From contig CAXIVU010000102.1 in NCBI GenBank assembly GCA_964035795.1, positions 1 through 64,000 on the forward strand: 64,000 bases of DNA, in the 5' to 3' direction. This DNA is from Pterobdella sp. o SKG-2022. Taxonomy: Eukaryota; Annelida; Clitellata; Hirudinida; Piscicolidae. A program made the translations under genes and the position numbers. Below, piece after piece: positions 30,001-42,000 of the stretch. The number at the start of each line of letters is the position of its first letter. Position 1 is the stretch's first letter. The notes under the pieces were generated by a model, which did no database searches, had not been told where the DNA came from, and saw nothing but the letters and a program-made list of their open reading frames with translations.

Positions 30001-33000
30001 GTTGTTACAGTTATTGTAGTTGGCGTTGTTGTTTCTACAGTAGTAACTGTTGGCGTAGATTTAGACAACATTTCTGTCGTTGTTGTCATAATAACAGTTG
30101 TTGTTTGCGTTGATGTTGCAATCGTTGTCGAAACTGTTGTAGCTGTAGCCAATGAAGTTGTTGTTACAGTTATTGTAGTTGGCGTTGTTGTTTCTACAGT
30201 AGTAACTGTTGGCGTAGATTTAGACAACATTTCTGTCGTTGTTGTCATAATAACAGTTGTTGTTTGCGTTGATGTTGCAATCGTTGTCGAAACTGTTGTA
30301 GCTGTAGCCAATGAAGTTGTTGTTACAGTTATTGTAGTTGGCGTTGTTGTTTCTACAGTAGTAACTGTTGGCGTAGATTTAGACAACATTTCTGTCGTTG
30401 TTGTCATAATAACAGTTGTTGTTTGCGTTGATGTTGCAATCGTTGTCGAAACTGTTGTAGCTGTAGCCAATGAAGTTGTTGTTACAGTTATTGTAGTTGG
30501 CGTTGTTGTTTCTACAGTAGTAACTGTTGGCGTAGATTTAGACAACATTTCTGTCGTTGTTGTCATAATAACAGTTGTTGTTTGCGTTGATGTTGCAATC
30601 GTTGTCGAAACTGTTGTAGCTGTAGCCAATGAAGTTGTTGTTACAGTTATTGTAGTTGGCGTTGTTGTTTCTACAGTAGTAACTGTTGGCGTAGATTTAG
30701 ACAACATTTCTGTCGTTGTTGTCATAATAACAGTTGTTGTTTGCGTTGATGTTGCAATCGTTGTCGAAACTGTTGTAGCTGTAGCCAATGAAGTTGTTGT
30801 TACAGTTATTGTAGTTGGCGTTGTTGTTTCTACAGTAGTAACTGTTGGCGTAGATTTAGACAACATTTCTGTCGTTGTTGTCATAATAACAGTTGTTGTT
30901 TGCGTTGATGTTGCAATCGTTGTCGAAACTGTTGTAGCTGTAGCCAATGAAGTTGTTGTTACAGTTATTGTAGTTGGCGTTGTTGTTTCTACAGTAGTAA
31001 CTGTTGGCGTAGATTTAGACAACATTTCTGTCGTTGTTGTCATAATAACAGTTGTTGTTTGCGTTGATGTTGCAATCGTTGTCGAAACTGTTGTAGCTGT
31101 AGCCAATGAAGTTGTTGTTACAGTTATTGTAGTTGGCGTTGTTGTTTCTACAGTAGTAACTGTTGGCGTAGATTTAGACAACATTTCTGTCGTTGTTGTC
31201 ATAATAACAGTTGTTGTTTGCGTTGATGTTGCAATCGTTGTCGAAACTGTTGTAGCTGTAGCCAATGAAGTTGTTGTTACAGTTATTGTAGTTGGCGTTG
31301 TTGTTTCTACAGTAGTAACTGTTGGCGTAGATTTAGACAACATTTCTGTCGTTGTTGTCATAATAACAGTTGTTGTTTGCGTTGATGTTGCAAACGTTGT
31401 CGAAACTGTTGTAGCTGTAGCCAATGAAGTTGTTCTTACAGTTATTGTAGTTGGCGTTGTTGTTTCTACAGTAGTAACTGTTGGCGTAGATTTAGACAAC
31501 ATTTCTGTCGTTGTTGTCATAATAACAGTTGTTGTTTGCGTTGATGTTGCAATCGTTGTCGAAACTGTTGTAGCTGTAGCCAATGAAGTTGTTGTTACAG
31601 AAATTGTAGTTGGCGTTGTTGTTTCTACAGTAGTAACTGTTGGCGTAGATTTAGACAACATTTCTGTCGTTGTTGTCATAATAACAGTTGTTGTTTGCGT
31701 TGATGTTGCAATCGTTGTCGAAACTGTTGTAGCTGTAGCCAATGAAGTTGTTGTCACAGTTATTGTAGTTGGCGTTGTTGTTTCTACAGTAGTAACTGTT
31801 GGCGTAGATTTAGACAACATTTCTGTCGTTGTTGTCATAATAACAGTTGTTGTTTGCGTTGATGTTGCAATCGTTGTCGAAACTGTTGTAGCTGTAGCCA
31901 ATGAAGTTGTTGTTACAGTTATTGTAGTTGGCGTTGTTGTTTCTACAGTAGTAACTGTTGGCGTAGATTTAGACAACATTTCTGTCTTTGTTGTCATAAT
32001 AACAGTTGTTGTTTGCGTTGATGTTGCAATCGATGTCGAAACTGTTGTAGCTGTAGCCAATGAAGTTGTTGTTACAGTTATTGTAGTTGGCGTTGTTGTT
32101 TCTACAGTAGTAACTGTTGGCGTAGATTTAGACAACATTTCTGTCGTTGTTGTCATAATAACAGTTGTTGTTTGCGTTGATGTTGCAATCGTTGTCGAAC
32201 CTGTTGTAGCTGTAGCCAATGAAGTTGTTGTTACAGTTATTGTAGTTGGCGTTGTTGTTTCTACAGTAGTAACTGTTGGCGTAGATTTAGACAACATTTC
32301 TGTCTTTGTTGTCATAATAACAGTTGTTGTTTGCGTTGATGTTGCAATCGTTGTCGAAACTGTTGTAGCTATAGCCAATGAAGTTGTTGTTACAGTTATT
32401 GTAGTTGGCGTTGTTGTTTCTACAGTAGTAACTGTTGGCGTAGATTTAGACAACATTTCTGTCGTTGTTGTCATAATAAGAGTTGTTGTTTGCGTTGATG
32501 TTGCAATCGTTGTCGAAACTGTTGTAGCTGTAGCCAATGAAGTTGTTGTTACAGTTATTGTAGTTGGCGTTGTTGTTTCTACAGTAGTAACTGTTGGCGT
32601 AGATTTAGACAACATTTCTGTCTTTGTTGTCATAATAACAGTTGTTGTTTGCGTTGATGTTGCAATCGTTGTCGAAACTGTTGTAGCTGTAGCCAATGAA
32701 GTTGTTGTTACAGTTATTGTAGTTGGCGTTGTTGTTTCTACAGTAGTAACTGTTGGCGTAGATTTAGACAACATTTCTGTCGTTGTTGTCATAATAACAG
32801 TTGTTGTTTGCGTTAATGTTGCAATCGTTGTCGAAACTGTTGTAGCTGTAGCCAATGAAGTTGTTGTCACAGAAATTGTAGTTGGCGTTGTTGTTTCTAC
32901 AGTAGTAACTGTTGGCGTAGATGTAGACAACATTTCTGTCGTTGTTGTCATAATAACAGTTGTTGTTTGCGTTGATTTTGCAATCGTTGTCGAAACTGTT

Positions 33001-36000
33001 GTAGCTGTAGCCATTGAAGTTGTTGTTACAGAAATTGTAGTTGGCGTTGTTGTTTCTACAGTAATAACTGTTGGCGTAGATGTAGACAACATTTCTGTCG
33101 TTGTTGTCATAATAACAGTTGTTGTTTGCGTTGATTTTGCAATCGTTGTCGAAACTGTTGTAGCTGTAGCCATTGAAGTTGTTGTCACAGTTATTGTAGT
33201 TGGCGTTGTTGTTTCTACAGTAGTAACTGTTGGCGTAGATGTAGACAACATTTCTGTCGTTGTTGTCATAATAACAGTTGTTGTTTGCGTTGATTTTGCA
33301 ATCGTTGTCGAAACTGTTGTAGCTGTAGCCATTGAAGTTGTTGTTACAGAAATTGTAGTTGGCGTTGTTGTTTCTACAGTAGTAACTGTTGGCGTAGATG
33401 TAGACAACATTTCTGTCGTTGTTGTCATAATAACAGTTGTTGTTTGCGTTGATTTTGCAATCGTTGTCGAAACTGTTGTAGCTGTAGCCATTGAAGTTGT
33501 TGTTACAGAAATTGTAGTTGGCGTTGTTGTTTCTACAGTAGTAACTGTTGGCGTAGATGTAGACAAAATATCTATCGTTGTTGTCATAATAACAGTTGTT
33601 GTTTGCGTTGATGTTGCAATCGTTGTCGAAACTGTTGTAGCTGTAGCCAATGAAGTTGTTGTTACAGTTATTGTAGTTGGCGTTGTTGTTTCTACAGTAG
33701 TAACTGTTGGCGTAGATTTAGACAAAATTTCTATCGTTGTTGTCATAATAACAGTTGTTGTTTGCGTTGATGTTGCAATCGTTGTCGAAACTGTTGTAGC
33801 TGTAGCCAATGAAGTTGTTGTTACAGTTATTGTAGTTGGCGTTGTTGTTTCTACAGTAGTAACTGTTGGCGTAGATTTAGACAACATTTCTGTCGTTGTT
33901 GTCATAATAACAGTTGTTGTTTGCGTTGATGTTGCAATCGTTGTCGAAACTGTTGTAGCTGTAGCCAATGAAGTTGTTGTTACAGTTATTGTAGTTGGCG
34001 TTGTTGTTTCTACAGTAGTAACTGTTGGCGTAGATTTAGACAACATTTCTGTCTTTGTTGTCATAATAACAGTTGTTGTTTGCGTTGATGTTGCAATCGT
34101 TGTCGAAACTGTTGTAGCTGTAGCCAATGAAGTTGTTGTTACAGTTATTGTAGTTGGCGTTGTTGTTTCTACAGTAGTAACTGTTGGCGTAGATTTAGAC
34201 AACATTTCTGTCGTTGTTGTCATAATAACAGTTGTTGTTTGCGTTAATGTTGCAATCGTTGTCGAAACTGTTGTAGCTGTAGCCAAAGAAGTTGTTGTTA
34301 CAGAAATTGTAGTTGGCGTTGTTGTTTCTACAGTAGTAACTGTTGGCGTAGATTTAGACAACATTTCTGTCGTTGTTGTCATAATAACAGTTGTTGTTTG
34401 CGTTGATGTTGCAATCGTTGTCGAAACTGTTGTAGCTGTAGCCAATGAAGTTGTTGTTACAGTTATTGTAGTTGGCGTTGTTGTTTCTACAGTAGTAACT
34501 GTTGGCGTAGATTTAGACAACATTTCTGTCGTTGTTGTCATAATAACAGTTGTTGTTTGCGTTAATGTTGCAATCGTTGTCGAAACTGTTGTAGCTGTAG
34601 CCAATGAAGTTGTTGTTACAGAAATTGTAGTTGGCGTTGTTGTTTCTACAGTAGTAACTGTTGGCGTAGATTTAGACAACATTTCTGTCGTTGTTGTCAT
34701 AATAACAGTTGTTGTTTGCGTTGATGTTGCAATCGTTGTCGAAACTGTTGTAGCTGTAGCCAATGAAGTTGTTGTTACAGTTATTGTAGTTGGCGTTGTT
34801 GTTTCTACAGTAGTAACTGTTGGCGTAGATTTAGACAACATTTCTGTCGTTGTTGTCATAATAACAGTTGTTGTTTGCGTTAATGTTGCAATCGTTGTCG
34901 AAACTGTTGTAGCTGTAGCCAATGAAGTTGTTGTTACAGAAATTGTAGTTGGCGTTGTTGTTTCTACAGTAGTAACTGTTGGCGTAGATTTAGACAACAT
35001 TTCTGTCGTTGTTGTCATAATAACAGTTGTTGTTTGCGTTGATGTTGCAATCGTTGTCGAAACTGTTGTAGCTGTAGCCAATGAAGTTGTTGTTACAGTT
35101 ATTGTAGTTGGCGTTGTTGTTTCTACAGTAGTAACTGTTGGCGTAGATTTAGACAACATTTCTGTCGTTGTTGTCATAATAACAGTTGTTGTTTGCGTTG
35201 ATTTTGCAATCGTTGTCGAAACTGTTGTAGCTGTAGCCATTGAAGTTGTTGTTACAGAAATTGTAGTTGGCGTTGTTGTTTCTACAGTAGTAACTGTTGG
35301 CGTAGATGTAGACAAAATTTCTATCGTTGTTGTCATAATAACAGTTGTTGTTTGCGTTGATGTTGCAATCGTTGTCGAAACTGTTGTAGCTGTAGCCAAT
35401 GAAGTTGTTGTTACAGTTATTGTAGTTGGCGTTGTTGTTTCTACAGTAGTAACTGTTGGCGTAGATTTAGACAAAATTTCTATCGTTGTTGTCATAATAA
35501 CAGTTGTTGTTTGCGTTGATGTTGCAATCGTTGTCGAAACTGTTGTAGCTGTAGCCAATGAAATTGTTGTTACAGAAATTGTAGTTGGCGTTGTTGTTTC
35601 TACAGTAGTAACTGTTGGCGTAGATTTAGACAACATTTCTGTCGTTGTTGTCATAATAACAGTTGTTGTTTGCGTTGATGTTGCAATCGTTGTCGAAACT
35701 GTTGTAGCTGTAGCCAATGAAGTTGTTGTTACAGTTATTGTAGTTGGCGTTGTTGTTTCTACAGTAGTAACTGTTGGCGTAGATTTAGACAACATTTCTG
35801 TCGTTGTTGTCATAATAACAGTTGTTGTTTGCGTTGATGTTGCAATCGTTGTCGAAACTGTTGTAGCTGTAGCCAATGAAGTTGTTGTTACAGTTATTGT
35901 AGTTGGCGTTGTTGTTTCTACAGTAGTAACTGTTGGCGTAGATTTAGACAACATTTCTATCGTTGTTGTCATAATAACAGTTGTTGTTTGCGTTGATGTT

Positions 36001-39000
36001 GCAATCGTTGTCGAAACTGTTGTAGCTGTAGCCAATGAAGTTGTTGTTACAGTTATTGTAGTTGGCGTTGTTGTTTCTACAGTAGTAACTGTTGGCGTAG
36101 ATTTAGACAACATTTCTGTCGTTGTTGTCATAATAAGAGTTGTTGTTTGCGTTGATGTTGCAATCGTTGTCGAAACTGTTGTAGCTGTAGCCAATGAAGT
36201 TGTTGTTACAGTTATTGTAGTTGGCGTTGTTGTTTCTACAGTAGTAACTGTTGGCGTAGATTTAGACAACATTTCTATCGTTGTTGTCATAATAACAGTT
36301 GTTGTTTGCGTTGATGTTGCAATCGTTGTCGAAACTGTTGTAGCTGTAGCCAATGAAGTTGTTGTTACAGTTATTGTAGTTGGCGTTGTTGTTTCTACAG
36401 TAGTAACTGTTGGCGTAGATTTAGACAACATTTCTGTCGTTGTTGTCATAATAACAGTTGTTGTTTGCGTTGATGTTGCAATCGTTGTCGAAACTGTTGT
36501 AGCTGTAGCCAATGAAGTTGTTGTTACAGTTATTGTAGTTGGCGTTGTTGTTTCTACAGTAGTAACTGTTGGCGTAGATTTAGACAACATTTCTGTCGTT
36601 GTTGTCATAATAACAGTTGTTGTTTGCGTTAATGTTGCAATCGTTGTCGAAACTGTTGTAGCTGTAGCCAATGAAGTTGTTGTTACAGAAATTGTAGTTG
36701 GCGTTGTTGTTTCTACAGTAGTAACTGTTGGCGTAGATTTAGACAACATTTCTGTCGTTGTTGTCATAATAACAGTTGTTGTTTGCGTTGATGTTGCAAT
36801 CGTTGTCGAAACTGTTGTAGCTGTAGCCAATGAAGTTGTTGTTACAGTTATTGTAGTTGGCGTTGTTGTTTCTACAGTAGTAACTGTTGGCGTAGATTTA
36901 GACAACATTTCTGTCGTTGTTGTCATAATAACAGTTGTTGTTTGCGTTAATGTTGCAATCGTTGTCGAAACTGTTGTAGCTGTAGCCAATGAAGTTGTTG
37001 TTACAGAAATTGTAGTTGGCGTTGTTGTTTCTACAGTAGTAACTGTTGGCGTAGATTTAGACAACATTTCTGTCGTTGTTGTCATAATAACAGTTGTTGT
37101 TTGCGTTGATGTTGCAATCGTTGTCGAAACTGTTGTAGCTGTAGCCAATGAAGTTGTTGTTACAGTTATTGTAGTTGGCGTTGTTGTTTCTACAGTAGTA
37201 ACTGTTGGCGTAGATTTAGACAACATTTCTGTCGTTGTTGTCATAATAACAGTTGTTGTTTGCGTTGATTTTGCAATCGTTGTCGAAACTGTTGTAGCTG
37301 TAGCCATTGAAGTTGTTGTTACAGAAATTGTAGTTGGCGTTGTTGTTTCTACAGTAGTAACTGTTGGCGTAGATGTAGACAAAATTTCTATCGTTGTTGT
37401 CATAATAACAGTTGTTGTTTGCGTTGATGTTGCAATCGTTGTCGAAACTGTTGTAGCTGTAGCCAATGAAATTGTTGTTACAGAAATTGTAGTTGGCGTT
37501 GTTGTTTCTACAGTAGTAACTGTTGGCGTAGATTTAGACAACATTTCTGTCGTTGTTGTCATAATAACAGTTGTTGTTTGCGTTGATGTTGCAATCGTTG
37601 TCGAAACTGTTGTAGCTGTAGCCAATGAAGTTGTTGTTACAGTTATTGTAGTTGGCGTTGTTGTTTCTACAGTAGTAACTGTTGGCGTAGATTTAGACAA
37701 CATTTCTGTCGTTGTTGTCATAATAACAGTTGTTGTTTGCGTTGATGTTGCAATCGTTGTCGAAACTGTTGTAGCTGTAGCCAATGAAGTTGTTGTTACA
37801 GTTATTGTAGTTGGCGTTGTTGTTTCTACAGTAGTAACTGTTGGCGTAGATTTAGACAACATTTCTATCGTTGTTGTCATAATAACAGTTGTTGTTTGCG
37901 TTGATGTTGCAATCGTTGTCGAAACTGTTGTAGCTGTAGCCAATGAAGTTGTTGTTACAGTTATTGTAGTTGGCGTTGTTGTTTCTACAGTAGTAACTGT
38001 TGGCGTAGATTTAGACAACATTTCTGTCGTTGTTGTCATAATAACAGTTGTTGTTTGCGTTGATGTTGCAATCGTTGTCGAAACTGTTGTAGCTGTAGCC
38101 AATGAAGTTGTTGTTACAGTTATTGTAGTTGGCGTTGTTGTTTCTACAGTAGTAACTGTTGGCGTAGATTTAGACAACATTTCTGTCGTTGTTGTCATAA
38201 TAACAGTTGTTGTTTGCGTTGATGTTGCAATCGTTGTCGAAACTGTTGTAGCTGTAGCCAATGAAGTTGTTGTTACAGTTATTGTAGTTGGCGTTGTTGT
38301 TTCTACAGTAGTAACTGTTGGCGTAGATTTAGACAACATTTCTGTCGTTGTTGTCATAATAACAGTTGTTGTTTGCGTTGATGTTGCAATCGTTGTCGAA
38401 ACTGTTGTAGCTGTAGCCAATGAAGTTGTTGTTACAGTTATTGTAGTTGGCGTTGTTGTTTCTACAGTAGTAACTGTTGGCGTAGATTTAGACAACATTT
38501 CTGTCGTTGTTGTCATAATAACAGTTGTTGTTTGCGTTGATGTTGCAATCGTTGTCGAAACTGTTGTAGCTGTAGCCAATGAAGTTGTTGTTACAGTTAT
38601 TGTAGTTGGCGTTGTTGTTTCTACAGTAGTAACTGTTGGCGTAGATTTAGACAACATTTCTGTCGTTGTTGTCATAATAACAGTTGTTGTTTGCGTTGAT
38701 GTTGCAATCGTTGTCGAAACTGTTGTAGCTGTAGCCAATGAAGTTGTTGTTACAGTTATTGTAGTTGGCGTTGTTGTTTCTACAGTAGTAACTGTTGGCG
38801 TAGATTTAGACAACATTTCTGTCGTTGTTGTCATAATAACAGTTGTTGTTTGCGTTGATGTTGCAATCGTTGTCGAAACTGTTGTAGCTGTAGCCAATGA
38901 AGTTGTTGTTACAGTTATTGTAGTTGGCGTTGTTGTTTCTACAGTAGTAACTGTTGGCGTAGATTTAGACAACATTTCTGTCGTTGTTGTCATAATAACA

Positions 39001-42000
39001 GTTGTTGTTTGCGTTGATGTTGCAATCGTTGTCGAAACTGTTGTAGCTGTAGCCAATGAAGTTGTTGTTACAGTTATTGTAGTTGGCGTTGTTGTTTCTA
39101 CAGTAGTAACTGTTGGCGTAGATTTAGACAACATTTCTGTCGTTGTTGTCATAATAACAGTTGTTGTTTGCGTTGATGTTGCAATCGTTGTCGAAACTGT
39201 TGTAGCTGTAGCCAATGAAGTTGTTGTTACAGTTATTGTAGTTGGCGTTGTTGTTTCTACAGTAGTAACTGTTGGCGTAGATTTAGACAACATTTCTGTC
39301 GTTGTTGTCATAATAACAGTTGTTGTTTGCGTTGATGTTGCAATCGTTGTCGAAACTGTTGTAGCTGTAGCCAATGAAGTTGTTGTTACAGTTATTGTAG
39401 TTGGCGTTGTTGTTTCTACAGTAGTAACTGTTGGCGTAGATTTAGACAACATTTCTGTCGTTGTTGTCATAATAACAGTTGTTGTTTGCGTTGATGTTGC
39501 AATCGTTGTCGAAACTGTTGTAGCTGTAGCCAATGAAGTTGTTGTTACAGTTATTGTAGTTGGCGTTGTTGTTTCTACAGTAGTAACTGTTGGCGTAGAT
39601 TTAGACAACATTTCTGTCGTTGTTGTCATAATAACAGTTGTTGTTTGCGTTGATGTTGCAATCGTTGTCGAAACTGTTGTAGCTGTAGCCAATGAAGTTG
39701 TTGTTACAGTTATTGTAGTTGGCGTTGTTGTTTCTACAGTAGTAACTGTTGGCGTAGATTTAGACAACATTTCTGTCGTTGTTGTCATAATAACAGTTGT
39801 TGTTTGCGTTGATGTTGCAATCGTTGTCGAAACTGTTGTAGCTGTAGCCAATGAAGTTGTTGTTACAGTTATTGTAGTTGGCGTTGTTGTTTCTACAGTA
39901 GTAACTGTTGGCGTAGATTTAGACAACATTTCTGTCGTTGTTGTCATAATAACAGTTGTTGTTTGCGTTGATGTTGCAATCGTTGTCGAAACTGTTGTAG
40001 CTGTAGCCAATGAAGTTGTTGTTACAGTTATTGTAGTTGGCGTTGTTGTTTCTACAGTAGTAACTGTTGGCGTAGATTTAGACAACATTTCTGTCGTTGT
40101 TGTCATAATAACAGTTGTTGTTTGCGTTGATGTTGCAATCGTTGTCGAAACTGTTGTAGCTGTAGCCAATGAAGTTGTTGTTACAGTTATTGTAGTTGGC
40201 GTTGTTGTTTCTACAGTAGTAACTGTTGGCGTAGATTTAGACAACATTTCTGTCGTTGTTGTCATAATAACAGTTGTTGTTTGCGTTGATGTTGCAATCG
40301 TTGTCGAAACTGTTGTAGCTGTAGCCAATGAAGTTGTTGTTACAGTTATTGTAGTTGGCGTTGTTGTTTCTACAGTAGTAACTGTTGGCGTAGATTTAGA
40401 CAACATTTCTGTCGTTGTTGTCATAATAACAGTTGTTGTTTGCGTTGATGTTGCAATCGTTGTCGAAACTGTTGTAGCTGTAGCCAATGAAGTTGTTGTT
40501 ACAGTTATTGTAGTTGGCGTTGTTGTTTCTACAGTAGTAACTGTTGGCGTAGATTTAGACAACATTTCTGTCGTTGTTGTCATAATAACAGTTGTTGTTT
40601 GCGTTGATGTTGCAATCGTTGTCGAAACTGTTGTAGCTGTAGCCAATGAAGTTGTTGTTACAGTTATTGTAGTTGGCGTTGTTGTTTCTACAGTAGTAAC
40701 TGTTGGCGTAGATTTAGACAACATTTCTGTCGTTGTTGTCATAATAACAGTTGTTGTTTGCGTTGATGTTGCAATCGTTGTCGAAACTGTTGTAGCTGTA
40801 GCCAATGAAGTTGTTGTTACAGTTATTGTAGTTGGCGTTGTTGTTTCTACAGTAGTAACTGTTGGCGTAGATTTAGACAACATTTCTGTCGTTGTTGTCA
40901 TAATAACAGTTGTTGTTTGCGTTGATGTTGCAATCGTTGTCGAAACTGTTGTAGCTGTAGCCAATGAAGTTGTTGTTACAGTTATTGTAGTTGGCGTTGT
41001 TGTTTCTACAGTAGTAACTGTTGGCGTAGATTTAGACAACATTTCTGTCGTTGTTGTCATAATAACAGTTGTTGTTTGCGTTGATGTTGCAATCGTTGTC
41101 GAAACTGTTGTAGCTGTAGCCAATGAAGTTGTTGTTACAGTTATTGTAGTTGGCGTTGTTGTTTCTACAGTAGTAACTGTTGGCGTAGATTTAGACAACA
41201 TTTCTGTCGTTGTTGTCATAATAACAGTTGTTGTTTGCGTTGATGTTGCAATCGTTGTCGAAACTGTTGTAGCTGTAGCCAATGAAGTTGTTGTTACAGT
41301 TATTGTAGTTGGCGTTGTTGTTTCTACAGTAGTAACTGTTGGCGTAGATTTAGACAACATTTCTGTCGTTGTTGTCATAATAACAGTTGTTGTTTGCGTT
41401 GATGTTGCAATCGTTGTCGAAACTGTTGTAGCTGTAGCCAATGAAGTTGTTGTTACAGTTATTGTAGTTGGCGTTGTTGTTTCTACAGTAGTAACTGTTG
41501 GCGTAGATTTAGACAACATTTCTGTCGTTGTTGTCATAATAACAGTTGTTGTTTGCGTTGATGTTGCAATCGTTGTCGAAACTGTTGTAGCTGTAGCCAA
41601 TGAAGTTGTTGTTACAGTTATTGTAGTTGGCGTTGTTGTTTCTACAGTAGTAACTGTTGGCGTAGATTTAGACAACATTTCTGTCGTTGTTGTCATAATA
41701 ACAGTTGTTGTTTGCGTTGATGTTGCAATCGTTGTCGAAACTGTTGTAGCTGTAGCCAATGAAGTTGTTGTTACAGTTATTGTAGTTGGCGTTGTTGTTT
41801 CTACAGTAGTAACTGTTGGCGTAGATTTAGACAACATTTCTGTCGTTGTTGTCATAATAACAGTTGTTGTTTGCGTTGATGTTGCAATCGTTGTCGAAAC
41901 TGTTGTAGCTGTAGCCAATGAAGTTGTTGTTACAGTTATTGTAGTTGGCGTTGTTGTTTCTACAGTAGTAACTGTTGGCGTAGATTTAGACAACATTTCT

